DNA of 64,000 nucleotides from Cognatundibacterium jejuense (GTDB lineage: Bacteria; Pseudomonadota; Gammaproteobacteria; Burkholderiales; Burkholderiaceae_D), in the NCBI RefSeq assembly GCF_014284255.1, contig NZ_JACOFV010000012.1:62001-126000 (forward strand). The letters are read 5' to 3'. Numbering within the stretch: the first letter of the stretch is position 1; the number at the start of each line of letters is the position of its first letter. Position numbers and translations under genes: made by a program. The notes under the pieces were generated by a model. It did not search any database and had not been told where the DNA came from. It worked only from the letters and a program-made list of their open reading frames with translations. Positions 17,294 to 27,043 of the stretch are shown piece after piece.

Positions 17294-19480
17294 ATGGATA
17301 AGCGATGGGGTTGGTGCGTTTTACCGATGCTGTTTTTTAGCGTAGGTCAAGTTATGGCGAGTGATGGGCAATTGAGTTTAGAGACGCTATACCATCCGCT
17401 AAAAAAAGAGAAGTTCACAACAGCACCACTCACGCGTTTATCCTGGGACGTGCAAAATCGCTTGATTGAGACGCAAATCCAAGAAGGAAATGTGAAGCTA
17501 TTTGTAGTTGATCCTAAGACTTGGGGGAAGCAAGAATTAAAAGCCGACACCCAAGTGATGAGTGTTTTGAAAAAAGCGGGAATTACTGACAAAGAGGCGC
17601 TCACTCTGGCAGAACAATTGGGACCGCAAATAAAACCGGAAGTCACCTCCTACCTGTTTACCTACAAAAATGATTTATGGTTGCTCGATTTAAGAAACAC
17701 CAAAGCGCGTGAGTTGACCCATTCTCCTGAAGTGAGCAAAGATGAGGCAATTCTTTCACCCGATGCTAAATCGGTCGCGTATCTGAAGGGAAATGATCTC
17801 TATATCACCGACATTGCCAGTGCAACAGAAAAGCGTCTGACCACAGGAGGTAGCGATACCAATTTGAATGGACGGCTAGACTGGGTGTACATGGAAGAAA
17901 TTTATGGTCGTGGCGTCTTGCGGGCGTTCTGGTGGTCACCAGATTCGAGCAAATTGGCTTTACTCAATTTTGACGAGAGTAGAGTTCCGGTCTATACGCT
18001 CAGTGGCGACCACTTGCAACCAGCACAAACAACCCGCACACATTACCCAAAAGCAGGTGATCCAAACCCGATAGTTAAGCTGGGTGTGGTTGACTTGAAT
18101 GGCAAGCTGACATGGTCAGAGAACCCTTATCAAGGTAAAGAAACGCTGATCGTACAAGTGGGTTGGACACCAGATGGTCGTCTGCTTTCTGCGTGGCAGG
18201 ATAGGGTGCAGACTTGGTTAGATTTACGTTTGTATGACCAATCTATGCAGCAAAGTAAAGTCATCGTGCATGAGAGCAGCCCCGCATGGACTGAGCGATT
18301 GCCGTTCCCGGTATTTTTGAAAGATGGTGGTTTTGTCTGGGAATCAGACCGCACTGGACACCGCCACTTTTATCGCTATGACAAAGATTATCAATTGCAG
18401 GGAGTGATCACTAAAGGCAATTGGGAGGTGCGCACAGCTTATGGTATCGATGAACAGCATGGCAGAATTTTGTTCTCCGCCGATGAACGCAATCCCATAG
18501 GCAATGACGTCTATTCAGTCAATTTAGACGGCAGCGATTTACGTCGTCTGACTACCGAATCCGGTACACACGCAGTGCGTTGGAATAAGAATTTCACCCA
18601 ATTCTTAGATAGCTGGAGCAGCATCAAGCAAACGCCAAAGCAAGCTTTGTTCGATGATGCAGGAACGCAATTGAAGCTGGTTGATGATGTCGGTATGCCA
18701 GCAACGATGAAGGCCTTGCATTTAGCGACGGTCAAGCAACAGCAGATCATGTCGCGTGATGGTTTTCCTCTGGAAAGCCTGCTGTATTTGCCGCCAGATT
18801 TTGATGCAAAGAAAAAATATCCGGTCTATCAGCATTTATATGCAGGGCCTATGGCGCCGACAGTAGTGGATCGCTGGAGTAATGACTTGTACTTCCACTT
18901 TTTAGCGCAACAAGGTTATGTTGTGTGGATACTCGATAACCGTAGTGCCAGTAATAAAGGGATGGCAAGCGCTTGGCCTATCCATAAAAAGTTAGGTCAA
19001 TTGGAATTGCAAGATCAACTTGATGGCCTGGCATGGCTACGTCAGCAGGGCTGGGCCGATATGGACAGAATCTCGCTCGATGGCTGGAGCTATGGCGGTT
19101 ATTTTACGTCATATGCGTTGACGCATAGCGATGCCTGGAAAGTCGGTTTCGTCGGTGCCCCCGTGACCGATTGGCGTTTATATGATAGCGTCTATACCGA
19201 ACGCTACATGGGCTTGCCGCAGGACAATCCAGAAGGCTACGACAATAGCAGCGTACAAAAAGCCGCTAAAAATCTACATGGAAAAATTTTGTTGATGCAT
19301 GGCACGATGGACGATAATGTACATCCACAAAATACCATTATGCTGATCAATGAATTGATTAAAAATGGTAAAGACTACAGCCTGCAATTGTACCCAGGCC
19401 AGGCTCACGGACCACGCGGAGATTGGATGATCTGGTCATTACAAAAAAATAAATGGGAATTTTTGAAGAATAATCTTTAA
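17294..19480 (+). CDS. Secreted dipeptidyl-peptidase IV-type serine protease (S9 family)
   Basis: 728 residues with a signal peptide (MDKRWGWCVLPMLFFSVGQVMA). Residues about 45-460 form the DPPIV_N beta-propeller. It contains DWVYMEEIYGRG with E201-E202, the paired glutamates that hold the substrate N-terminus in DPP4. The C-terminal alpha/beta-hydrolase domain has S599 in GWSYGGY, D673 in HGTMDDNVH and H705 in GQAHGPRG, a complete triad with normal spacing. The enzyme should release X-Pro or X-Ala dipeptides in the periplasm. TCAGGGGGATGA precedes the start. It is monocistronic. Confidence 0.93.
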   Translation: MDKRWGWCVLPMLFFSVGQVMASDGQLSLETLYHPLKKEKFTTAPLTRLSWDVQNRLIETQIQEGNVKLFVVDPKTWGKQELKADTQVMSVLKKAGITDKEALTLAEQLGPQIKPEVTSYLFTYKNDLWLLDLRNTKARELTHSPEVSKDEAILSPDAKSVAYLKGNDLYITDIASATEKRLTTGGSDTNLNGRLDWVYMEEIYGRGVLRAFWWSPDSSKLALLNFDESRVPVYTLSGDHLQPAQTTRTHYPKAGDPNPIVKLGVVDLNGKLTWSENPYQGKETLIVQVGWTPDGRLLSAWQDRVQTWLDLRLYDQSMQQSKVIVHESSPAWTERLPFPVFLKDGGFVWESDRTGHRHFYRYDKDYQLQGVITKGNWEVRTAYGIDEQHGRILFSADERNPIGNDVYSVNLDGSDLRRLTTESGTHAVRWNKNFTQFLDSWSSIKQTPKQALFDDAGTQLKLVDDVGMPATMKALHLATVKQQQIMSRDGFPLESLLYLPPDFDAKKKYPVYQHLYAGPMAPTVVDRWSNDLYFHFLAQQGYVVWILDNRSASNKGMASAWPIHKKLGQLELQDQLDGLAWLRQQGWADMDRISLDGWSYGGYFTSYALTHSDAWKVGFVGAPVTDWRLYDSVYTERYMGLPQDNPEGYDNSSVQKAAKNLHGKILLMHGTMDDNVHPQNTIMLINELIKNGKDYSLQLYPGQAHGPRGDWMIWSLQKNKWEFLKNNL

Positions 19481-19946
19481 AAAAATGGGGGCGAATAAAG
19501 GTTCCCTGGTTTTATGGAGCAAATAAAAACATTACAATTACCTGGCGAAGACTTCTCTCAGGTTCAGAATCAGTGTCTAAATTATCGATGTGCTTGATTG
19601 CACAATGCTTCTGGCTTTATCCCACCTACATCATTTTGAACTCACGATATTCGTTTTTTGACATAGAGGTTCGTCTTGATTTTATGCAAGACTTACAACA
19701 ATATAAAAAATTCCCGGAAGCAATTGCCTTGTTTTGCGACAGTTTGCATGTAAGTTTTACAAATTGTTAAAAAAAGAGTATTCCCACTTTAAATTGGGCA
19801 TCTTTCGCTAAACATGCCTATTATATATTTTGTAAATTCAATCAAGATTACGCATTGTTAATGCGTATCGGATCATTTCCGCTGAAGTTAATTCGAGCGT
19901 AAGCAACTAGATTTCGCGATTCAGACATTTTTCTCGGGAGAGTTTT
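19481..19946 (+). other. Intergenic region upstream of the binding-protein gene
   Basis: 466 bases without a supported gene. The first part follows the protease stop without a clear terminator hairpin. The rest is AT-rich and presumably carries the promoter of the signalling block. A 65-codon frame at 19573-19770 lacks a ribosome site and was not accepted. Confidence 0.4.
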
Positions 19947-20750
19947 ATGTGCGATTTATCTTTGATACGTAAATGTTTTTCATTTGTTTATCACCTTGTT
20001 TTAAAAACTCCAATCAAAGTTGTCGTGACGATTTTTGCATTAGCGCTTCCGACAATAGCTCTATCAGAATCCAGCGTGCCTTCACGGGGAAGCGAAATGG
20101 TATTTGGATTCGCGGAATATCCTCCTGTTGGGATTACAAACGCCCAAGGTAATCCAGATGGCTATTTGTTTAGACTAGCAGAGGCTGCAATTAAGAAGCT
20201 AGGTTACCAACCGCGCCTACGAATTTTACCAACCACGCGCATTGAAGAATCCCTGAAAGATGGATCTGTGAATTTCACGATATTAGGTAACAGTCCAAAG
20301 CGTGAGGCATTTTGTGCGGTGGGGAAGTTACCAATTTTTGTCGATGAATTGCGCGCTATACACTTGAGTAGTGTCCCAAACATTAAGAACGTACAAGATT
20401 TGGCTGGCAAACGTATCATTCGAATGGCTGGCTATGGCTATGGTGGTGTATTAGATTTTCTTTCAAATAAAGAGACAAAAACCACAGTAGAAGAAGCATC
20501 CACTCGCGAGGCAGGTCTTGAGATGATGTTGAACGGGCGCGCTGACTATTTCATGGACTATGCTGGTCCCGTTGCTGGTGCACTTAGTCAACTCAACAAT
20601 CCGAATATTCGTGCTGAAACGGTTTATAAATTGGATTTCGTTGTTCTTGGAGCGCCAAAAAATGCCGAAGGCCAGAAGATGGTAGAGCAAATTGAGAAAA
20701 CACTTAAAGAATTGCAAACTTTGCCGCAATTTAAGATGCCAAAAATGTAG
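19947..20750 (+). CDS. Periplasmic solute-binding protein (SBP_bac_3 type)
   Basis: 267 residues. A long N-terminal region with one hydrophobic helix (KVVVTIFALALPTIALS, about residues 26-42) acts as signal peptide. The mature part begins MVFGFAEYPPVGITNAQGNPDGYLF and has the family-3 features LAEAAIKKLGY, the NFTILGNSPKRE lobe and LEMMLNGRADYFMD. The family binds amino acids or other small polar ligands. TCGGGAGAG precedes the ATG. There is no ABC permease or ATPase nearby. The next gene, 36 bases downstream, is a membrane-bound hybrid kinase, so this protein more likely presents a ligand to a sensor than to a transporter. That role is inferred. Confidence 0.82.
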   Translation: MCDLSLIRKCFSFVYHLVLKTPIKVVVTIFALALPTIALSESSVPSRGSEMVFGFAEYPPVGITNAQGNPDGYLFRLAEAAIKKLGYQPRLRILPTTRIEESLKDGSVNFTILGNSPKREAFCAVGKLPIFVDELRAIHLSSVPNIKNVQDLAGKRIIRMAGYGYGGVLDFLSNKETKTTVEEASTREAGLEMMLNGRADYFMDYAGPVAGALSQLNNPNIRAETVYKLDFVVLGAPKNAEGQKMVEQIEKTLKELQTLPQFKMPKM

Positions 20751-20786
20751 AAAATATCTCAAAAAATTAAATATTCTTTCATTAAT

Positions 20787-23700
20787 ATGTCTGCGCTTAT
20801 CGATAAAGATCGGTTGAGTAAACGTCTGATTGTGCAGATCATTCTGTTTAGCTCAATGCTAACGTTGGTGATAACGGTAATTCAGTTAAGTATGGACTAT
20901 CGACAGCAACGTTCAGACTTATATCAGACGCTTGAGGAGGTCGCTGCATATGTACCCAGCGCTACTGACAGTGTGTGGCATTACGATAAGAAGCAAATCG
21001 AATTAGGTCTGCAGGCGATGGATCAACTGCCTGGTATCGAGCTCGCCCGAATAGTGACGACGAATGGTAAGAGCTGGGAGCACGGTGAGCGCGTATCTTC
21101 ACATGTTGTTGAACGTACGTTTGCTCTGCAGCATGAAAGCGAAGGTGGCGAAAAAGAGACGATTGCCAATTTGTACGTTACCGCAAGTATTGATTTGATA
21201 TACCAGCGTATCGCGGAAAAAGCTATCTCAATATTGGTGAGTAATGCTGTAAAGACTTTTTTGGTCGCTTTGTTCATGATGTATGTTATGCGCCGATTGG
21301 TTACCCGGCGGGTGCAACTTCTGGCAGAAAAAGTACATGGTTTGAATTTTTTGACCCAGACAGAATCATCAGAAAAATTAGATTCTGCACCCCATCTCTA
21401 TCGCATTGAGGGGGATGAAATAGACCTCGTTGATCATGTTCTGGATGACGTTTTTTTGCGTTTACGCCTTGCCATCGAAGAATTGAAAAATGAAGTAAAT
21501 ACGCGACAATTAGCAGAAAAAGAATTACTGCAAACACAGCAAAATCTGGAACACCTTGTCAAAGAACGCACTTTAGAATTAGAAGCTGAACGGGCGAATT
21601 TGAATACCAGCTTAAGTGAGATAGATTTGGTTCTCAATAATGCTTCGATTGGTATTTGTAATATTGACGGCGATAAAGATGACAGGTATATCCGGCGACC
21701 GAATGTTGCATTCGAAAGAATGCTTGGTTACGCACCCGGGCAGCTTGAAGGTCAAAATACACGCTTAATACACGTCAATGATACGGAACATCAAAAATTA
21801 AGAGAAGCACAGCAAGTCATTGCTACCGGTAACACCTTTAGAGCGGAAGGACTTCTGAAGTGTAAAGATGGTACGGTTGTTGAGGTGGCGCATACAGCAT
21901 TGGCGGTCGATATCAACGACTATTCCAAAGGTGCTATGTGGCTCGTGGAGGACATTACACTGCAGCGCCAGGCTGCACGTGAAATGCTGCATGCTAAAGA
22001 GCTCGCTGAGTCTGCTAGTCAGGCAAAGAGTGGTTTTTTGGCCAACATGAGCCATGAAATTCGAACACCAATGAACGCCATTATTGGTTTATCAGGTCTG
22101 GCTTTGAGAAACGATATGCCAACGCGTATCGCCGATTATTTGCAAAAGATAAAGCAAAGCGGTGAGCACTTATTGGGAATTATTAACGACATACTAGATT
22201 TTTCTAAGATTGAAGCAGGGAAGCTCGATATAGAAACAGTCCCGTTTGGCATACATCAAGTAACCGACAACTTACTCAATTTACTCTCTTCAAAAGCGGA
22301 AGACAAAGGATTGGAGTTACTGCTGAAATTGGATCCACGCCTGCCTGCGGTGTTACTGGGAGATCCTTTGCGCATTGGACAAATACTCATCAACTATGTA
22401 AGTAACGCCATTAAGTTCACTGAGGCGGGCGAAGTGTGTATTGATATTTCCGTTGAAGAAAAAAGTGATGCTGACGCCTTATTGAAATTTCAAGTGATGG
22501 ATACAGGTATTGGTCTGACCCAAGAGCAAATAGGACGCTTATTCAATAGCTTTGAGCAAGCGGATTCCAGCACAACACGTCGATATGGTGGAACTGGTTT
22601 AGGTTTGGCTATTAGCAAAAAATTAGCCGAAAGTATGAGGGGAACGGTAGGTGTTCAAAGTACAGAGGGAAAAGGAGCAAATTTTTGGTTTACTGCGCGC
22701 CTTGGCATAGGTTCAAATGAAACTTTCTTTACTACGTCCAAAGAGGAATTGCGCGGTAAGCGTGTTTTAGTGGTTGACGATAATGAAGCCGCAGCATTGG
22801 GTCTTTGCTCAATGTTATCTGGTATGGGCTTCAATGCAGAATACGTCCATTCCGGTAAGGAATGTATCGACCTCTTACAACAGACAAAAAACAGTGAAAA
22901 ATCATTTGAATTTGTCATGATGGATTGGCGGATGCCCGACATGGATGGTTTGCAAACCATAGAAACCATTCAGAAAATGCATTTGAAAAGTTCCCCGTTT
23001 ATTTTAATGGCAACAGCTCACAGATGTCAGGAGCTCGTGAGCGACGCGGAAGGTCTTGGCATTGAGCATGTACTACGTAAACCCGTAAGTGCATCGGAAT
23101 TGGTTGACACCATGACTCAAATGTTGAGATATAACTATCCGCAACATGGGGCCAAGCAAACTTATATGAAGCCATCGACGCCAACACTCAACCTTGATTT
23201 GATTAAAGGTGCTCGTGTATTACTTGTCGAAGATAACGTCATCAATCAGGAAATTGCATGCGAATTATTGCATTCCGCCAGTATTGAGGTTGATGTCGCA
23301 GAAGATGGAAAAATAAGCATTGATCTGGTTCAGGCGAGGTTTTTTGAGGGGCAGCCCTACGACATCGTTTTAATGGATATGCAAATGCCAGTGATGGATG
23401 GTGTCGTTGCAACACGACATATTCGCCAATCGCATACGTCGGCCGATTTACCGATTGTTGCGATGACTGCTAATGCGATGAAAGTTGATCGTGACCGCTG
23501 TATGGATGCAGGTATGAATGCGTTTGTTACTAAGCCTATAGATCAGGATGAACTTTGGAGAACTTTGCTAACGTGGATAAAACCACGACCAGGGCTAGGT
23601 GTAATTCAACCGCAGGCAACCACAAATCGTGACGATGATGAAGATCAATCACATGTGTTACCTGTGGTAGCTCGAACAGAAATAGCCGGCTTGGATTTAA

Positions 23701-24038
23701 ACATTGCACTTAAGCATATGATGGGTAAAACCACTCTGCTTGATAAAGTCTTGAAAAAATTTCTGGAATCGCAAGAAGACGAATTTGCGTTTATGCGGGA
23801 CGCCTACGCTAAGGGAGATTTTAAAACTGCGCAACGGTTGGCACACTCGCTAAAAAGTAATGCAGCCAATTTTGGGGCTATTGAACTTCAACAAAGTGCT
23901 GAACGCTTAGAGCAACAGTTCAACGATATTGAATCGCCAGAATTATTGGAATCACAAATTTCCAATGTGGAATTACAACTGATGCAAATTATTTCTGCTC
24001 TACGAATATATTTTGATGAGAAAAATAAAACGCCATAG
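20787..24038 (+). CDS. Hybrid sensor histidine kinase with two receivers and HPt domain
   Basis: 1083 residues. TM1 (about 14-34), a periplasmic domain of about 115 residues, TM2 (about 148-168), a coiled coil (about 230-270), and a PAS domain (about 275-395, NASIGICNIDGDKDD). Then HisKA with H423 in SHEIRTPMN, HATPase_c (NYVSNAIKFTE, DTGIGL, GGTGLGLAISKKL), REC1 with D713 (MMDWRMPDMDG), REC2 with D864 (LMDMQMPVMDG) and HPt with H1020 (RLAHSLKSNAANFGA). This is a complete BarA/EvgS-style phosphorelay. The periplasmic sensor may read the binding protein encoded just upstream. The next gene has a C-terminal receiver that could accept phosphate from the HPt; this is inference. Confidence 0.93.
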   Translation: MSALIDKDRLSKRLIVQIILFSSMLTLVITVIQLSMDYRQQRSDLYQTLEEVAAYVPSATDSVWHYDKKQIELGLQAMDQLPGIELARIVTTNGKSWEHGERVSSHVVERTFALQHESEGGEKETIANLYVTASIDLIYQRIAEKAISILVSNAVKTFLVALFMMYVMRRLVTRRVQLLAEKVHGLNFLTQTESSEKLDSAPHLYRIEGDEIDLVDHVLDDVFLRLRLAIEELKNEVNTRQLAEKELLQTQQNLEHLVKERTLELEAERANLNTSLSEIDLVLNNASIGICNIDGDKDDRYIRRPNVAFERMLGYAPGQLEGQNTRLIHVNDTEHQKLREAQQVIATGNTFRAEGLLKCKDGTVVEVAHTALAVDINDYSKGAMWLVEDITLQRQAAREMLHAKELAESASQAKSGFLANMSHEIRTPMNAIIGLSGLALRNDMPTRIADYLQKIKQSGEHLLGIINDILDFSKIEAGKLDIETVPFGIHQVTDNLLNLLSSKAEDKGLELLLKLDPRLPAVLLGDPLRIGQILINYVSNAIKFTEAGEVCIDISVEEKSDADALLKFQVMDTGIGLTQEQIGRLFNSFEQADSSTTRRYGGTGLGLAISKKLAESMRGTVGVQSTEGKGANFWFTARLGIGSNETFFTTSKEELRGKRVLVVDDNEAAALGLCSMLSGMGFNAEYVHSGKECIDLLQQTKNSEKSFEFVMMDWRMPDMDGLQTIETIQKMHLKSSPFILMATAHRCQELVSDAEGLGIEHVLRKPVSASELVDTMTQMLRYNYPQHGAKQTYMKPSTPTLNLDLIKGARVLLVEDNVINQEIACELLHSASIEVDVAEDGKISIDLVQARFFEGQPYDIVLMDMQMPVMDGVVATRHIRQSHTSADLPIVAMTANAMKVDRDRCMDAGMNAFVTKPIDQDELWRTLLTWIKPRPGLGVIQPQATTNRDDDEDQSHVLPVVARTEIAGLDLNIALKHMMGKTTLLDKVLKKFLESQEDEFAFMRDAYAKGDFKTAQRLAHSLKSNAANFGAIELQQSAERLEQQFNDIESPELLESQISNVELQLMQIISALRIYFDEKNKTP

Positions 24039-24170
24039 TTTAGTAGCATCGAAATGAATTTTATTGTAAATCGATTCAAATGCGATGATTTTTAATCGCT
24101 GATCTGCAACGCTCATTTCTAACGAACAAGCGCATACAACTGCATACGTTTTTTGGTGGGAGAAGGTTTC

Positions 24171-26843
24171 ATGGTCCGATATTATTCAATCATAGTTCCG
24201 CTCATACTGATCTTTTTAGTTTTTGGTATTTCATTCGGGCACTTGCGCGATAGTCATGGCAAGTACGAAGAGCGTGCGATCCTGAACGCCCAAAATATGG
24301 GCATCATGATGGCGGAGGAGACGAGAGCTTACTTCCGTCCTATTGATGTCACCTTACTCGCAGCAGTCGATCAAATTCAATTAAATATCGGAAAGGAGAA
24401 GCTAGATAATTTATTTTTGGATAGGCAGCTCTACACGTTAGAAAGAAGGGTACCAGGACTGAATTTGCTCAAATATGCGGATGCAAGTGGAAATGTTCTA
24501 TCGGGAGGAAATATTTCAATGAATGTCGCCAACACGGAATATTTCAAAGGACTGCAGTCGGGCGCTAATTTTAATATGGCAATTAGCGGTCCTCTTCGCG
24601 ATCCGGATACAAACGAATGGTTCTTGGTTTGCGCCAGGCGTTACGTCCTTCCAGATGGGAAATTTGGTGGCGTGGTGTTTGCAACGTTAAAAACCGATCG
24701 AATAATTTCTCAATTATTCGGAAGCATGTTGCAGATAAGTAGTCGTGATATTTTGCTGATTCTCAATTCGGAATTTGCAACGCTAGGTGCTTTCTTCAAT
24801 GGCCGTGAATCAAGGGAAATTATCGGTAAGAAGATGGCTTTCGATGATTTTGTGGGTTCGAAGAACCTAACTTCAAGCCCGAATGTGAAAATTACATACA
24901 CCGTTTTTGATCAAAATAAGCGCTTTACTTATTTTAACCAAATTCCTAAGCTTCCCTTTTATGTTGTCGTTGGGTTGAATGCTGAAGATGTATTTTCTCC
25001 GTGGTGGAAGGAAGTAATTTTTATTTTTTTCATCGATTTATTACTGGCAGCATTAATCTCTTTTATATTCTTCTCGCACTATCGCTCTCACCGTAAAAAA
25101 ATAAGCGAGCAAGAAAAATATCAGAACGACTTGCAGTATCAGGCAATGCATGACCCACTGACTAAACTGCCAAATCGCTTATTGTTGCTTGATCGCATAA
25201 ACAGTGTCATTCAGCTCGCGTATCAAGATAAATTTAAGGTGGCGGTATTTTTCATTAATTTAGATAAATTTAAAACCATTAATGACAGCTTAGGCCGTGA
25301 ATATGGCGATCAGGTATTACGCGAAATCGCATTACGTCTTAGCGACATCATACGAGACCCCGATATTATCGGTAGATTGGGAAGCGATGAGTTTCTTGCA
25401 GTTTGTCAGATCAAGCAAAATGATAATTCCAATTTGAATGCCCAGCGTGTCCTTGAATGTTTACGTACACCATTACAGTTGGGCGGCTCAACGCAGGTGT
25501 TGGGGGGGAGCGTTGGAATTTCTGTTTACCCGGAAGACGGCGACAACGCAGAGATATTATTGAAAAGTGCCGAGTTGGCGATGCATTGCGCAAAAAAAAG
25601 TGAGCAAAATAATAAAGTTCACTATTATTTGCGCGAAATGCAATCCGAGGCAGAGGATCGAATGCTTTTGGAAAAACGTTTACGTGAAGCAATTCCTAAT
25701 AACGAGTTGGTTCTCTATTACCAACCACAGGTAGACCTGCGTAGTGGCACCTTGACGGGCTTCGAAGCGTTGATACGTTGGAACTCTCCGGTATATGGCT
25801 TATTGCCTCCTGGTCGTTTTATCCCAATTGCAGAAGAAACAGATATCATCAAAGCGATAGGATATTGGGTGCTGTACACCGCGTGCAAACAAATTCGTGA
25901 TTGGCATGAGCTCGGTTATGAATGGCTATCAGTCGCAATTAATATGTCAGCAGCGGAATTCTGCAATGGTGAAACAGTTGTGTACATTGAAGATGCAATA
26001 AAAAAATATAATATTCCTGCGTTTTGCCTGGAGGTAGAGCTAACAGAAAGTTTGTCGCTGAACGATCCTGAAGCAAGCATAGAAACTATGCATAAGCTAA
26101 AAAAGCTCGGTGTTCGTTTAGCTATCGATGATTTTGGTGTGGGTTACTCCAATCTTGGCTATCTCAAATTATTTCCTGCTGACTGTTTAAAAATTGATCA
26201 GGTATTTACGAGGGGCTTATGCCACAACCCTGAAGATCGAGCAATTGTTAATACAGTGATTCAGCTAGCCCATAGCTTGTCAATGGTCGCTTTAGCGGAA
26301 GGAGCGGAAACAGAAAGTGAGGCCAGGCAGCTTTGCGCACTTGGTGCGGATCGCGTTCAAGGATATTGGATTGCAAGACCAGTACCGCCGGAAGATGTTA
26401 TTCCCATGCTACAAAAAGCACGGATGTTTGATCCAAAATTATTAATGCCTACTAGCGAACGTCTCAAGGTGTTGGTGGTGGATGATAGCTCGACAATGCG
26501 AGAATTCTTAGTGGAAGGCTTGGCTGATTTAATACCGGTTGAGTTTTTATGTGCTGAAGATGCAAATGAAGCCATGTCGATCATACTGTCACATCAATTA
26601 TTTGCAATCATTGCTGACAATTATTTGCCAGGTCAGTCAGGCGTAGAATTACTTGCTCAGGCGCGAAAAATTTCACCTGCTGTTCTCCGTATACTTATTA
26701 CTGGTACACCCAATACACAACTGTTGCGGGAGGCTATTAATTTTGCCGGCGTTGAACATTTTTTAAGTAAGCCAGTTGATCTGGATCATTTGCTGGATAT
26801 TTTAAAAAAGGCGATGTTGCGGGAAGTGTCGGTAGTCATTTAA
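24171..26843 (+). CDS. Membrane GGDEF-EAL protein with C-terminal receiver domain
   Basis: 890 residues from ATG 24171, chosen because GGGAGAAGG lies at 24158-24166; an upstream TTG in frame is weaker. TM1 (residues 4-22), a large periplasmic sensor of Cache type (about 30-275), TM2 (about 285-305), GGDEF (about 325-485), EAL (about 500-750) and REC (about 765-885). The diguanylate-cyclase site reads GSDEF (404-408) instead of GGDEF, while the phosphodiesterase domain keeps EALIRW (E532), ELTES and DDFGVGYS. The receiver has D816 (ADNYLPGQSG) and the conserved lysine in LSKPV. It probably degrades c-di-GMP and is controlled by phosphorylation. The REC at the end rather than the start is unusual. 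Confidence 0.9.
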   Translation: MVRYYSIIVPLILIFLVFGISFGHLRDSHGKYEERAILNAQNMGIMMAEETRAYFRPIDVTLLAAVDQIQLNIGKEKLDNLFLDRQLYTLERRVPGLNLLKYADASGNVLSGGNISMNVANTEYFKGLQSGANFNMAISGPLRDPDTNEWFLVCARRYVLPDGKFGGVVFATLKTDRIISQLFGSMLQISSRDILLILNSEFATLGAFFNGRESREIIGKKMAFDDFVGSKNLTSSPNVKITYTVFDQNKRFTYFNQIPKLPFYVVVGLNAEDVFSPWWKEVIFIFFIDLLLAALISFIFFSHYRSHRKKISEQEKYQNDLQYQAMHDPLTKLPNRLLLLDRINSVIQLAYQDKFKVAVFFINLDKFKTINDSLGREYGDQVLREIALRLSDIIRDPDIIGRLGSDEFLAVCQIKQNDNSNLNAQRVLECLRTPLQLGGSTQVLGGSVGISVYPEDGDNAEILLKSAELAMHCAKKSEQNNKVHYYLREMQSEAEDRMLLEKRLREAIPNNELVLYYQPQVDLRSGTLTGFEALIRWNSPVYGLLPPGRFIPIAEETDIIKAIGYWVLYTACKQIRDWHELGYEWLSVAINMSAAEFCNGETVVYIEDAIKKYNIPAFCLEVELTESLSLNDPEASIETMHKLKKLGVRLAIDDFGVGYSNLGYLKLFPADCLKIDQVFTRGLCHNPEDRAIVNTVIQLAHSLSMVALAEGAETESEARQLCALGADRVQGYWIARPVPPEDVIPMLQKARMFDPKLLMPTSERLKVLVVDDSSTMREFLVEGLADLIPVEFLCAEDANEAMSIILSHQLFAIIADNYLPGQSGVELLAQARKISPAVLRILITGTPNTQLLREAINFAGVEHFLSKPVDLDHLLDILKKAMLREVSVVI

Positions 26844-26892
26844 TTGATTCCACCATGTACAGTTTCGTATGAAGAATTTTTTTGCTGGTAGA

Positions 26893-26938
26893 AGGCGAAT
26901 AGTACCAACTCAAAGTAACGTGTTCGCCTATAAGAATT
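26893..26938 (+). terminator. Possible weak hairpin after the GGDEF-EAL gene
   Basis: AGGCGAA (26893-26899) pairs with TTCGCCT (26923-26929) over a 23-base loop, followed by ATAAGAATTTT. The long loop makes it only a tentative terminator. It lies between convergent genes. Confidence 0.3.
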
Positions 26939-27043
26939 TTGGAATTCAAACAGCAGACTTTTTTTTTAGGTGAGCGAGGACCGTTAATGGCTAGCGTTGT
27001 GGCCTGGAACAGCCAAAAAAATAGATTCGCCACCCTGCAGAAA

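Noticed and set aside
25502..25508. G7 run in the GGDEF domain as a phase-variation site
   Set aside because: A few such runs are expected by chance, and slippage would only truncate the protein; nothing else supports switching.
26836..27033. 65-codon minus-strand frame between the GGDEF-EAL gene and ubiX
   Set aside because: No good ribosome site and it overlaps the end of the GGDEF-EAL gene; composition is not gene-like.
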